Shown: positions 19,094 through 27,650 of the stretch, piece by piece
Layout of the letters: the number at the start of each line of letters is the position of its first letter
How positions within the stretch are numbered: the first letter of the stretch is position 1
Assembly (NCBI GenBank): GCA_963792075.1
Contig: CAWBUW010000011.1
Span: 248,001 to 312,000, forward strand
From: CAWBUW01 sp963792075
GTDB lineage: Bacteria > Chloroflexota > Anaerolineae > Anaerolineales > UBA4823
DNA length: 64,000 nt
Direction: 5' to 3'
Program-made: the position numbers and the translations under genes
Notes under the pieces: model-generated
What the model was told of the DNA's origin: nothing
Databases searched by the model: none
What the model saw: only the letters and a program-made list of their open reading frames with translations

Positions 19094-19786
19094 ATGGGAA
19101 ACGAGAATCAATGGTGTTTTGCCTGGATCAACCCCGATCCAAGCCAGGAGCCCGGCCTGTCACGTGCCGCAATGCTGCGAGCGGCGATGTGGATCCCCGG
19201 AAGCACAATCACCGTATCATTTTTGGATGGCGACCCGTCCGTTAAGGAACGGGTGAAGCAGGCGGCTTTAACCTGGACTGCGCCGATGATGGCGAACCTG
19301 AATTTCGTTTTTCTTAAATCAAAGACAAGGGGGGATATTCGCATTTCGTTCAAATATGCCGGATCCTGGTCGGTGATTGGCACCTCCTGCAAAACGATCC
19401 GGAATCGCCGCAAGCCGACCATGAACTTTGGTTGGCTGACGCCAGGAACCCCGGATGATCAGCTCCAGCGGGTGGTGTGCCATGAGTTTGGTCACGCCCT
19501 GGGTTTGATTCACGAGCACCAGAACCCGGTAAACGCCATCCAATGGAACCGCCAGCAGGTGATCCAGGATTTATCGGGTCCACCCAATAACTGGACTCCG
19601 GATGTGATCGAGTTCAATATGTTTCATCCCTTTCAAGTCCAGGAAACCAACGCCACCCCTCTGGATAAGAACTCCATTATGATGTATCCCATCCCGGCCC
19701 GCTGGACATTGAATGGATTCTCAACCGGTTTGAACACCGGTCTCTCGCCGCTTGACCGGCAGTTCATCCGTACTCAATACCCATAA
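19094..19786 (+). CDS. Metzincin-type zinc metalloprotease
   Basis: A 230-residue protein. The extended zinc motif CHEFGHALGLIHEH (His130, His134, His140) is the metzincin HExxHxxGxxH. A Met-turn candidate SIMMYPIPARW lies about 50 residues later, and the ending LSPLDRQFIRTQYP is common in such proteases. The upstream part (ITVSFLDGDPSVKERVKQAA) is the N-terminal strand and helix of the catalytic domain. There is no signal peptide, so the enzyme is probably cytoplasmic, unlike most metzincins. AAAGGAG precedes ATG 19094. It is followed 16 bp later by a caspase-like gene and almost certainly shares its transcript. Confidence 0.85.
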   Translation: MGNENQWCFAWINPDPSQEPGLSRAAMLRAAMWIPGSTITVSFLDGDPSVKERVKQAALTWTAPMMANLNFVFLKSKTRGDIRISFKYAGSWSVIGTSCKTIRNRRKPTMNFGWLTPGTPDDQLQRVVCHEFGHALGLIHEHQNPVNAIQWNRQQVIQDLSGPPNNWTPDVIEFNMFHPFQVQETNATPLDKNSIMMYPIPARWTLNGFSTGLNTGLSPLDRQFIRTQYP

Positions 19787-19802
19787 ACTTAGAAGGGATG
19801 CC

Positions 19803-20834
19803 ATGGGAAAAACCGATTGGGCAATTGTGGTGGGCATCCAAAGTTACCCAGAGATGCCGCCTCTCGAAGGCCCGGATAATGACGCGCTCGATTTCTATAA
19901 CTGGCTGATCGATGAAAAGGGCGGTGCAGTGCCACCCAAACGGGCCCAACTGATCATTACCCCCAGGGATAAAATCCCGTTCAAAAACCCCGAAAAAGCG
20001 GTTCCTACCTATATGCAAATCGAAAAGGCGGCTTATAAGCTGGTCAAACGGGCAGGAACTAACCCTCTGAAGGATGGGCACAAATACGTCGGCCGCCGCT
20101 TGTACATGTATTTCGCGGGTCACGGCTTCGCGCCTCGCGAGGAACAGACGGCCTTGATCATGGCAAATGCCAACAAAACGCGCATTGGCGCCGGGTATCA
20201 CTGGCTGGGCCAGCGGACCGCCGAATGGTTTTTCCGGGCAGGCTACTTTGATGAAATTGTGCTGCTGATGGACTGCTGCCGCAGCATCCTGCCGGTCCCG
20301 GAGCTCAGTTGGCCCTGGTCGGATGATACCGCTCACGACTTTCAGGAGCGGGTCAAGCGCTTTTACGCCTTCGCCACCGGTTGGAGCCTGGAAGCGCGGG
20401 GAGAGCGCGACAAAGACGGAAAAGTCCACGGCATCTTCACCCAGGCGCTGCTGGATGGATTGCGCAAATATGGCAATGCGCCCAACAGTGACGTGGTAAC
20501 GACGGATTCTCTCTCCGCATACATCCGCTCGCGCATCCCGGGGTTGCAGCCATCCGATTTCCGGGTAGACAGTTTTGAGGTTGGGAAGGTCTCTGAACAT
20601 ATTGACGGAATCCCGGTCACGATCAAAGTCCCGCCGCAAGCGGCCGGAAAAAACATCGAAGTGATCACCTACGTCAACAGCGCCCCGAGCGTGGTTTGCA
20701 GCGCCGTGGCTAATCCACCCGGTTGGCCCATCCACCTGCACAAGGGTTTTTACCAGGCCCAGGTGCCTGAGCTGGGGTTGGCAAAGCTGTTTTCGGTCAT
20801 TGGCAGCGAGGTGCCCGATGTTGAATTCAACTAA
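19803..20834 (+). CDS. Caspase-like (C14) cysteine protease
   Basis: Starting at ATG 19803 (MGKTDWAIVVGIQSYPEMPP) the protein has 343 residues. The p20-like fold shows the catalytic His in MYFAGHGF (His107) and the catalytic Cys in LLMDCCRS (Cys159 by the D-x-C-x-S pattern of metacaspases). LEGPDNDALDFYNWL is the usual first helix of bacterial caspases. GIFTQALLDGLRKYGN closes the protease domain at about residue 230. The C-terminal hundred residues (PVTIKVPPQAAGKNIEVITY onwards) look like a beta-sandwich. No transmembrane or signal sequence is seen. Its stop overlaps the start of the next gene by 17 bp. Bacterial caspases act in cell suicide or effector activation; that role is inferred here. 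Confidence 0.9.
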   Translation: MGKTDWAIVVGIQSYPEMPPLEGPDNDALDFYNWLIDEKGGAVPPKRAQLIITPRDKIPFKNPEKAVPTYMQIEKAAYKLVKRAGTNPLKDGHKYVGRRLYMYFAGHGFAPREEQTALIMANANKTRIGAGYHWLGQRTAEWFFRAGYFDEIVLLMDCCRSILPVPELSWPWSDDTAHDFQERVKRFYAFATGWSLEARGERDKDGKVHGIFTQALLDGLRKYGNAPNSDVVTTDSLSAYIRSRIPGLQPSDFRVDSFEVGKVSEHIDGIPVTIKVPPQAAGKNIEVITYVNSAPSVVCSAVANPPGWPIHLHKGFYQAQVPELGLAKLFSVIGSEVPDVEFN

Positions 20835-22701
20835 AGTTACGCTTAAAGTCAAGCTAAAAGACCCGGGTGGAGCCTACCAGATCACCATATTTGACGATGC
20901 GTTCCGGACGGTTGCCAGCGCCACGGGTGAATTATCGGTGGACCTGCCGCCAGGGATTTACAAAATCCAGGCAAGCATGACCCGCCAGACCTGGGAGAAT
21001 TTGGTGCTCCTTGAGACCGGCAGCCAACCGAAAGTGGTGGAAGTACCCATTCTTTCGATCAACTCGCCTGTCCCTCTGGCGAATACCGCACAGCATCACG
21101 AATACCACGAGCATGCAGCTTATAAGGAAAGCCGCAAAGTTCACTTCGAAGCCGGTTCCGGCAGCGCCATTTTCGTATTCGCCCGCTCCTTCGCCGGGAC
21201 CTCTCAAGAGAAAACCGGCCCTCCCGTCCACCCATTTTATGGATTAGCGCTGCACGCTGCCGACGGCTCCCAGGTCGCCGGCCTGCAAGCGATCTCGGCC
21301 GCGGATCTCGCGCCCGGAATCGATCCGTGGGCGGCCTGTAATATTCTCATCGATCCTGGCTATTACCGCCTGCGAATGACACTTCCTTCCGGCGACCACG
21401 TGGACCAGCCTTTATACGCCTCACAAGGATGGCAACTGCAGATTTTTGCCCTGCAGTCCGCGTTTGGCCCCCTGCCCGAAGATGTCCGGGCCAACCTGGT
21501 GGATGCCTCCTTATCCTACAGGCGATTTGATCCAAATGATCCAAGACAGTGCACCGGTTTTGATCCTCGGCAGCCGATCGAGCAGGAAAGCTACCGCCTG
21601 ACCGAGCTGGCCCGCCAGGGCTTGCTCGATAAACGTGCCGTCCTGAAAGAAGAGATCCGCACCATGTTGTGGGAGAAGTTTGAAAACCCCATGCTGGGGA
21701 TTTTGGGAGGCCACTTGCTGCTGATGGATGCGACCCCAGACCTGGGCTTACTCAGCATTGTGGTTCGAAATTTACGCAGCACTTTGGGGGATCATCCAGA
21801 CGTGGAAGCCCTGGCGCTGCCGCTCGACGAGCCACAGCCAGCCCATCTCTTCAAAACCCTGCCCATGCTGCGCAAAAGCTGGAAACTGGTCCTCAAAGCT
21901 TCGGTCAAAAGGCCCGGGATCGTACCTATTGATTTAGAAGCTTCGGATCTATCCAACCACCTGTGGGGCGAAGGGATGTGGTTATTCTCAACCGTGAAAC
22001 CGGCAGAGGCAGCTACCAATGCTTCCTGTGTGGTACAGAGCATAACCAGGAAGCAGCCGAAGCAGAATGAAATCACGGCCTTTGAAAGCGCTGCCTTGAC
22101 CCAGATGGCGGGAATTAGCAGCGGCCAGTCCCCAGCCTTTGGCCTGGCGGATGAGATTCCCAGTCCGAGGGACCTGCCGCAGATGGATGATGCGACTGCC
22201 GAGACGATGGTGGATATGCTGGGTGTCCCGCGCGGGAACGTGGAATTGTTTCTGCAGCGCGCCAGCGATAAAGCGCAATTGTACGAGTCCGTTCGTACAA
22301 AGCTGGCGCCGGGCATCCAACGCACCCGGGTCATGAACAAGATTTTATCCGAGATCCGCAGCGCCGCAGACAGCGACAAAGAGGATACCTCCAAGGCGAT
22401 TGTGAAGTTGATTGATGAAAACAGCGCCGGCAGCCGGATAGCCGCGATCGGCATCCTTCAGGTTGATCCCAATCCGGAGTACTTCCCCTTCGTCCTCGAC
22501 GCGATTGGCCAATCTCGTTCAGCATTCGAGCAGTATCAAGCGCTATCCTCCGCCCGCTCGCTCTTACCTGCCTTATCCGGCGAGCAAAAAAGCCAGCTAA
22601 AGGCGGTGATCGAGAGCGAGCGCGGCGATCAGCCCGGAAAGTATATCCAACCTGGCAGTGACCGCTGGGTGCTGAGCGAGATGATTTTACGGGAGCTGTA
22701 A
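20818..22701 (+). CDS. Large protein of unknown function coupled to the caspase-like gene
   Basis: ATG 20818 (MLNSTKVTLKVKLKDPGG) overlaps the caspase gene; the product has 627 residues. The first 85 residues form a short beta-rich domain (YQITIFDDAFRTVASATGEL, then LPPGIYKIQASM) like a PEGA or carboxypeptidase-regulatory fold. Residues about 110-230 are a second beta-rich part. Residues about 250-420 are mixed, including LGILGGHLLLMDATPDLGLL. The last 170 are helical with repeats such as MNKILSEIRSAADSD and AIGQSRSAFEQYQALSSARS. No catalytic motif, P-loop or membrane segment is visible. It could be the sensor, substrate or scaffold for the two proteases. Confidence 0.75.
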   Translation: MLNSTKVTLKVKLKDPGGAYQITIFDDAFRTVASATGELSVDLPPGIYKIQASMTRQTWENLVLLETGSQPKVVEVPILSINSPVPLANTAQHHEYHEHAAYKESRKVHFEAGSGSAIFVFARSFAGTSQEKTGPPVHPFYGLALHAADGSQVAGLQAISAADLAPGIDPWAACNILIDPGYYRLRMTLPSGDHVDQPLYASQGWQLQIFALQSAFGPLPEDVRANLVDASLSYRRFDPNDPRQCTGFDPRQPIEQESYRLTELARQGLLDKRAVLKEEIRTMLWEKFENPMLGILGGHLLLMDATPDLGLLSIVVRNLRSTLGDHPDVEALALPLDEPQPAHLFKTLPMLRKSWKLVLKASVKRPGIVPIDLEASDLSNHLWGEGMWLFSTVKPAEAATNASCVVQSITRKQPKQNEITAFESAALTQMAGISSGQSPAFGLADEIPSPRDLPQMDDATAETMVDMLGVPRGNVELFLQRASDKAQLYESVRTKLAPGIQRTRVMNKILSEIRSAADSDKEDTSKAIVKLIDENSAGSRIAAIGILQVDPNPEYFPFVLDAIGQSRSAFEQYQALSSARSLLPALSGEQKSQLKAVIESERGDQPGKYIQPGSDRWVLSEMILREL

Positions 22702-22799
22702 AGGAAGAAAATTGATACGTACCTGTGGGGATGGTGCAAAGCACCACCCCCACAGGTACGTATATTTTCTCCTTGTTTTCGTCTTTTTGGACAGCCCCG
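22699..22799. repeat. MITE-like palindromic element, copy 2 (inverted, one end clipped)
   Basis: Same element as 15931-16043 in opposite orientation. The core stem TACGTACCTGTGGGGATGG then TGC pairs with its complement (one G to A change) around apex AAA. The right arm ends in TTTTTGGACAGCC. The left arm begins at AAAGGAAGAAAATT and lacks its outer ~16 bp where it meets the stop codon TAA of the preceding gene, so insertion or decay reached right up to that gene. Confidence 0.8.
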
Positions 22800-22831
22800 G
22801 GTTGGGAGGGGGCCGTAACTTGAGTATGCCA

Positions 22832-22860
22832 TTGACTTATTATTTATTAACCTGTATAAT
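22832..22860 (+). promoter_or_regulatory. Sigma70-type promoter of the RbsC-type sugar operon
   Basis: TTGACT (22832-22837) and a perfect TATAAT (22855-22860) with a 17-bp spacer. It lies 45 bp before a regulator remnant and 330 bp before the first permease gene. The palindrome ACACGTGT just downstream (about 22880) could be an operator. Confidence 0.6.
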
Positions 22861-22904
22861 TTTTAGAACTCCTAATGAACACGTGTGCATAAAGGGAATT
22901 TCCG

Positions 22905-23190
22905 TTGACGGTTACAGCCAGGGATATTACGAAAGTAACTGGGATTCCTCCATTAACAATCTCGCTCTCATTTAGCGAAAATCTTGGTATTCCAAAAGAA
23001 ACTGCTGATAGCTTTATAAAAAGTCCGGATATTTATTGCGGCGTCAAACAGGGACTCAAGTCGTAAACAATCCATCGTTCAATCTGTGCGCGAACGGGAT
23101 TTTTGATGTTATTCTGTGTACGAACCGATTGGTATGGCCGCGACGATTTCCTTCGACGAAAACCACCCAGTGGAATTGAGTGAGCTATGA
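22905..23190 (+). pseudogene. Remnant of a LacI-family regulator
   Basis: From TTG 22905 the frame reads TVTARDITKVTGIPPLTISL followed by SFSENLGIPKETADSFIKS. This is the helix-turn-helix pattern of LacI regulators (V-x-x-R-D-I-A-K-x-A-G-V-S-x-x-T-V-S). It stops after GVKQGLKS at about 23063. A later frame, PIGMAATISFDENHPVELSE then L, ends at TGA 23188-23190 and resembles a LacI C-terminal end. That stop overlaps the permease start (ATGA). The roughly 600 bp of the sugar-binding core are missing. The operon has thus probably lost its own repressor. Confidence 0.5.
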
Positions 23191-24227
23191 TAGAAAAAAA
23201 AGTAACAGCGAATGCATTAACGAAGAGGCCTGTTGTGAAACAACTCTTTTCGGAACTCAAGTACCAGCTATCTTATTATCCGGAAATAGTCGCCATCATT
23301 AGCTTTGTATTGATTTTTATCTTCTTCACCAACAGTGCAGAAAACTTCTTGTCCCTGCTATCTCTCACGAATATTGTCTCCTTGGCGAGTATTAAAGGTG
23401 TTATGGTAATTGGGGTGGCTATTTTAATGATATCCGGAGAGTTTGATTTATCGGTAGGCTCCATTCTGGGGGTAGCGTCTTATGTTTTTGCCCTGACACT
23501 CTTACAAGGTGTTCCTGCAATTCTGGCGATGGTCATAGCCCTGGCAGTTAGTGCTTTGTTGGGACTGATCAACGGCTTGATCGTGGTAAAGACAAGAATC
23601 CCTTCGTTTATTGCAACACTAGGGACGATGCTTGCTTATCGCGGCGTCGCTCGCGCCTTGGGCCGCGGCGACTATGCACGCTATGTTGCAGAAGGTCGAG
23701 TATTTCTGTTTGATCTTTTGAATGGTGATATTAGCGTGATCAATAATTTAGCGGAGCAAACTGGCAACCTGCGAAGCGGTGTATTCTGGTTTATCGGATT
23801 TGTGATCATTGCATCCATCATAATGAACAGAACCCGTTATGGGAATTGGGTTTACGCCACTGGAGGCAATACCGCCGCAGCATTGGCCCAGGGTGTAAAA
23901 ACCAATTCAGTAATCATATCGAATTTCATTCTGACAGGTGTATTGTCTGGGTTTGCCGGTGTAATGGGATTTGCTTGGCGCATGGTTGTTGATCCGCGTC
24001 GAGGGCAAGGTTTTGAGCTAATTACGGTAGCGGCATGCGTTATCGGCGGTATCTGGCTGAAAGGCGGTTATGGAAAAATTTTAGGCGCGGCAATGGGTAT
24101 ATTACTGCTTCAGATGGTGGAGCAAGGCCTTGTTCTCATGGGAGTTAGCGTTGAGTTGTTCCAGGCAACTGTTGGATTAATTCTAATTGTAGCAGTTGTC
24201 ATAAGCACATATCTCAGTAAAGGCTAA
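23187..24227 (+). CDS. Sugar ABC transporter permease (RbsC/BPD_transp_2 type), first
   Basis: A 346-residue inner-membrane protein with eight to ten helices. The family signature MVIGVAILMISGEFDLSVGS lies at about residues 70-90 and LGLINGLIVVKTRIPSFIAT at about 128-147. The EAA-like loop region reads YGNWVYATGGNTAAALAQGV, with AACVIGGIWLKGGYGKILGA near the end. It forms the channel of a ribose/xylose-type importer together with the second permease at 26487. The start ATG overlaps the end of the regulator remnant. Confidence 0.9.
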   Translation: MIEKKVTANALTKRPVVKQLFSELKYQLSYYPEIVAIISFVLIFIFFTNSAENFLSLLSLTNIVSLASIKGVMVIGVAILMISGEFDLSVGSILGVASYVFALTLLQGVPAILAMVIALAVSALLGLINGLIVVKTRIPSFIATLGTMLAYRGVARALGRGDYARYVAEGRVFLFDLLNGDISVINNLAEQTGNLRSGVFWFIGFVIIASIIMNRTRYGNWVYATGGNTAAALAQGVKTNSVIISNFILTGVLSGFAGVMGFAWRMVVDPRRGQGFELITVAACVIGGIWLKGGYGKILGAAMGILLLQMVEQGLVLMGVSVELFQATVGLILIVAVVISTYLSKG

Positions 24228-24315
24228 ATGGTTCTCTCGCTAAGTAGTTGTGTATTGTTGTGTGTGCGTTTGTGCGGCGTAGCCGCACAAACGCACACAC
24301 AACAAATCTACTTAT
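24227..24315. repeat. Hairpin element with a perfect 24-bp stem (same family as 51551-51656)
   Basis: The stem pairs 24255-24278 with 24282-24305 around apex GTA. The 5' arm is almost only G and T, ending GTTTGTGCGGC. The left outer arm AATGGTTCTCTCGCTAAGTAG is shared with the right arm of the element at 51551-51656, in opposite orientation. The right arm here stops matching after CTACTTAT. It sits between the first permease and binding-protein genes and would also be an RNA hairpin in the operon mRNA. Confidence 0.85.
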
Positions 24316-24396
24316 TATGACTAATCATAAGGAGGTGTAAGTAAGATATTTTTAAGTTCGATCTTGTCTAATCATGTCTAATCAAAAGGAGATGCA

Positions 24397-26400
24397 ATGA
24401 ACGTCAAAAAAGTTGGTTTACTTTTATCAATTCTGCTTATCTTTATTCTGGCTCTATCGGCATGCAAACAAGTTGTTGAAACCACGGAGGTCGCGGAACC
24501 CACCGTCGTAGAAAGCGCGGTACCCGTAGCCGTAGAAAGTGCGGAGCCCGTTGTTGTAGAAAGCGCGGTACCCGTAGTTGCAGAAAGCGCGGTACCCGTA
24601 GTCACTGAAGCACCAACTGTATTAGACCCCAATCGCCCGTTGAAAATTATTTCCGTTCAACATGCACTGTGCGCCTGGGACTCATTCTGGTGCACGGAAC
24701 AAGATGCGATTCAAGAAGCTGCAAAAGTACTCAATGTTGAGGTTGAAATCCTAGGACCTGATAAGTTTGATCTGGAAAAGACAGCTACATTAATCGAGCA
24801 AGCGGTTGCCGCCAAACCCGATGGCCTGATTGTGACGATAACCGATGCTGATCTGTTCCGAGAACCACTCCTGCGCGCAATCGATGCAGGCATCCCCGTG
24901 GTGGCATTCAATTCGGGCGCTGGTCCTGAAGCGGATGGTATCCCCTACCTGACACTCTTTGCTCAAGATGAATATCTGGCTGGATTCCAGGCTGCCAAGC
25001 GTCTGGCTACTGCCGCTGGTGATGGCAAACACTATGCTGTCTGTATCAACCACGGCGTGGGCTCCTATTGGGGCGATACCCGCTGCTCTGGCTTTGCAGA
25101 TGCGATGACCGAGCTGGGCATTACCTCCGAGGTATTGGGTATTGGCGATGATCCCGCCGAGTCCACCACAATCATCGGTGACTACTATGCTGCTCATCCC
25201 GAGGCTGACATCTTTATTACCCTTGGCCCCACAGGCGCTAACCCCTTTTATGCATTCGTGGAAAATCAGGGCCTGACCGCCGCTGATGTTACCCACGGCA
25301 CCTTCGATCTCAGCCCTGAAATCAAGGAGCATATCATCGGTGGCTTGACACAGTTTGGTATCGACCAACAACCCTATTACCAAGGCTTTGGCGCGATGAC
25401 CGCCGTGGTTCAGGCGGCTCGTTATGGGATTCTGCCAGCGATGCCGATCACGCCAACTGGACCTGGTTTCATCGGTGTAAATGAGCTTCAGGCTGAACTT
25501 GATCCTGAACGCTCAATAAAAATTATTTCCGTTCAACATGCACTGTGTGCCTGGGATGCTTTCTGGTGCGTTGTTGAGAATGGCATTCATACGGCTGCCG
25601 ATGGCTTCGGTGTTGAGGTTGAAATCCTAGGACCTGATAAGTTTGATCTGGAAAAGACAGCTACATTAATCGAGCAAGCGGTTGCCGCCAAACCCGATGG
25701 CCTGATTGTGACGGTAACCGATGCTGATCTGTTCCGAGAACCACTCCAGCGCGCAATCGATGCAGGCATCCCCGTAGTGGCATTCAATTCGGGCGCTGGT
25801 CCTGAAGCGGATGGTATCCCCTACCTGACACTCTTTGCTCAAGATGAATATCTGGCTGGATTCCAGGCTGCCAAGCGTCTGGCTACTGCCGCTGGTGATG
25901 GCAAACACTATGCTGTCTGTATCAACCACGGCGTGGGCTCCTATTGGGGCGATACCCGCTGCTCTGGCTTTGCAGATGCGATGACCGAGCTGGGCATTAC
26001 CTCCGAGGTATTGGGTATTGGCGATGATCCCGCTGAGTCCACCACAATCATCGGTGACTACTATGCTGCTCATCCCGAGGCTGACATCTTTATTACCCTT
26101 GGCCCCACAGGCGCTAACCCCTTTTATGCATTCGTGGAGAATCAGGGCCTGACCGCCGCTGATGTTACCCACGGCACCTTCGATCTCAGCCCTGAAATCA
26201 ATGAGCATATCATCGGTGGCTTGACACAGTTTGGTATCGATCAGCAACCCTTCTTGCAGGGGTATGACGCGATCCAAACCATTGTATTACTGCTGCGCTA
26301 TGGTGTTACTCCGACATTGCCAATCACCCCAACTGGTCCTGGCTTTGTGACAATTGACAACATTGACACTGTTGGCGCTTTAGCGGGTACCTATCGCTAA
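24397..26400 (+). CDS. Sugar-binding lipoprotein with two tandem binding domains
   Basis: A 667-residue lipoprotein with lipobox ALSAC (Cys23), then a Val/Pro/Glu/Ser repeat linker to residue about 70. Two periplasmic-binding domains of the ribose type follow. Each begins IISVQHALCAWD[SA]FWC and continues LGPDKFDLEKTATLIEQAVA, DGIPYLTLFAQDEYLAGFQA and VGSYWGDTRCSGFADAMTEL. The repeat period is exactly 876 bp (292 codons), and the two copies are nearly identical at DNA level over about 620 bp (24736-25360 against 25612-26236). They differ at their starts and ends. Normal family members are about 320-350 residues, so this is a recent in-frame duplication. AAGGAG lies before ATG 24397. Confidence 0.9.
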   Translation: MNVKKVGLLLSILLIFILALSACKQVVETTEVAEPTVVESAVPVAVESAEPVVVESAVPVVAESAVPVVTEAPTVLDPNRPLKIISVQHALCAWDSFWCTEQDAIQEAAKVLNVEVEILGPDKFDLEKTATLIEQAVAAKPDGLIVTITDADLFREPLLRAIDAGIPVVAFNSGAGPEADGIPYLTLFAQDEYLAGFQAAKRLATAAGDGKHYAVCINHGVGSYWGDTRCSGFADAMTELGITSEVLGIGDDPAESTTIIGDYYAAHPEADIFITLGPTGANPFYAFVENQGLTAADVTHGTFDLSPEIKEHIIGGLTQFGIDQQPYYQGFGAMTAVVQAARYGILPAMPITPTGPGFIGVNELQAELDPERSIKIISVQHALCAWDAFWCVVENGIHTAADGFGVEVEILGPDKFDLEKTATLIEQAVAAKPDGLIVTVTDADLFREPLQRAIDAGIPVVAFNSGAGPEADGIPYLTLFAQDEYLAGFQAAKRLATAAGDGKHYAVCINHGVGSYWGDTRCSGFADAMTELGITSEVLGIGDDPAESTTIIGDYYAAHPEADIFITLGPTGANPFYAFVENQGLTAADVTHGTFDLSPEINEHIIGGLTQFGIDQQPFLQGYDAIQTIVLLLRYGVTPTLPITPTGPGFVTIDNIDTVGALAGTYR

Positions 26401-26426
26401 GCAGACAACATCATTTTGGAAAATTC

Positions 26427-26456
26427 CTTCCCCAGTGATACACATCACTGGGGAAG
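26427..26456 (+). terminator. Intercistronic hairpin after the binding-protein gene
   Basis: A perfect 13-bp stem CTTCCCCAGTGAT / ATCACTGGGGAAG with a 4-nt loop, without a T-tract. Hairpins at this place usually protect binding-protein mRNA or reduce read-through to the permease. Confidence 0.7.
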
Positions 26457-26486
26457 GGAGTAACACCTCAAAAGGAGCACCCTCCT

Positions 26487-27611
26487 ATGGGTTACACTGA
26501 GAAAACACAATCCAGATATACGAGTTTTGTTCGTTTATTTGGTAATTCGCCCATTCTTAGTCCTTTAGTCACGCTACTAGCAATCTTCATCATTTTTTTT
26601 CTGTTTGTCCCTAATTTTGATACCTGGCGCACATTCTCCGGAATCGTCAATGCAGTATCTATTTCTGGGATTGTGGCATTAGGTGTAACTATGCTAATGA
26701 TTGCTGGGGAGTTTGATCTTTCTGTTGGCGCACTTATTGCGATGAGTGGCTTTATTTTTGGAACCATCTCTACTGGTGAAGACACTTTGATCGTGAATAC
26801 GCTCAGTAAACTTGGGTTACCGGTACAAGGCGGCAATGTACCTCTGGCGATTGTATTTGCGTTGTTGATTCCAGCCTTGCAGGGGCTGATAAATGGTTTG
26901 CTACGGGTGATAACGAATATCCCATCATTTATTGTTACTTTGGGAACACTTCAAATCTACCGAGGATTGGCATGGATTGCATCCGGCGGGATTTTGTTTC
27001 AAACTCGAGCAGATTTAGGGATCTACGATATTATGAATGGCCGTTTGGATGTTATTAACAATAGGTTGGATGGTGCTAATTTTCGTACAGCAATCCTTTG
27101 GCTGATTCTCTTAGTGATATTGATGGAATTATTATTGATCAAAACCAAATTTGGAAATCATGTCTTTGCTATTGGCGGCAAAGCTGATGCTGCTCACTCG
27201 CAAGGGATCAATGTCAACTTGACTAAGATTTGGTGTTTTATACTGAGCAGTCTGATGGCAGGCGTAGCGGGCATAATCAGCTTTAGCCAGTTTAAAACTG
27301 TGCGCGTAGCTGAGCAAGCCGATATTGAGTTGACCGTCATCGCTGCCGCAGTTGTCGGCGGTACACTTCTAACCGGCGGGTTTGGCAGCATTTGGAGCGG
27401 TTTTATTGGTATTGTGCTGATATCCATCCTGCGTACAGGTGTTGTGCTTATAGAGCCGACACTCTCCGATGCTTTGGTTAATTTTCCACCTTTTTTGCAG
27501 ACTTTTCTGACTGGATTTTTCAAATCAGATAATTTTCCGGCAATCGTTGGGCTAACAATAATCGCTTCGGTAATCCTGAATACCTATTTGAGGAAGCGGT
27601 CAATAACTTAA
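26487..27611 (+). CDS. Sugar ABC transporter permease (RbsC/BPD_transp_2 type), second
   Basis: A 374-residue membrane protein of the same family as the first permease (shared LGVTMLMIAGEFDLSVGALI, LINGLLRVITNIPSFIVTLG and AAAVVGGTLLTGGFGSIWSG). It is longer in the loop around residues 95-115 (STGEDTLIVNTLSKLGLPVQ) and has KTKFGNHVFAIGGKADAAHS. The two proteins differ clearly, so the transporter is likely a heterodimer rather than a recent copy. AAAGGAG precedes ATG 26487. Confidence 0.9.
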   Translation: MGYTEKTQSRYTSFVRLFGNSPILSPLVTLLAIFIIFFLFVPNFDTWRTFSGIVNAVSISGIVALGVTMLMIAGEFDLSVGALIAMSGFIFGTISTGEDTLIVNTLSKLGLPVQGGNVPLAIVFALLIPALQGLINGLLRVITNIPSFIVTLGTLQIYRGLAWIASGGILFQTRADLGIYDIMNGRLDVINNRLDGANFRTAILWLILLVILMELLLIKTKFGNHVFAIGGKADAAHSQGINVNLTKIWCFILSSLMAGVAGIISFSQFKTVRVAEQADIELTVIAAAVVGGTLLTGGFGSIWSGFIGIVLISILRTGVVLIEPTLSDALVNFPPFLQTFLTGFFKSDNFPAIVGLTIIASVILNTYLRKRSIT

Positions 27612-27650
27612 TTGTAGCGTTCCAGAATTTGAGTAAGGATGGAGATTAAT

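Noticed and set aside
23187..27611. The two RbsC-type permeases as a recent duplication like the binding protein
   Set aside because: They share only family motifs and differ over most of their length, so they are old paralogues.
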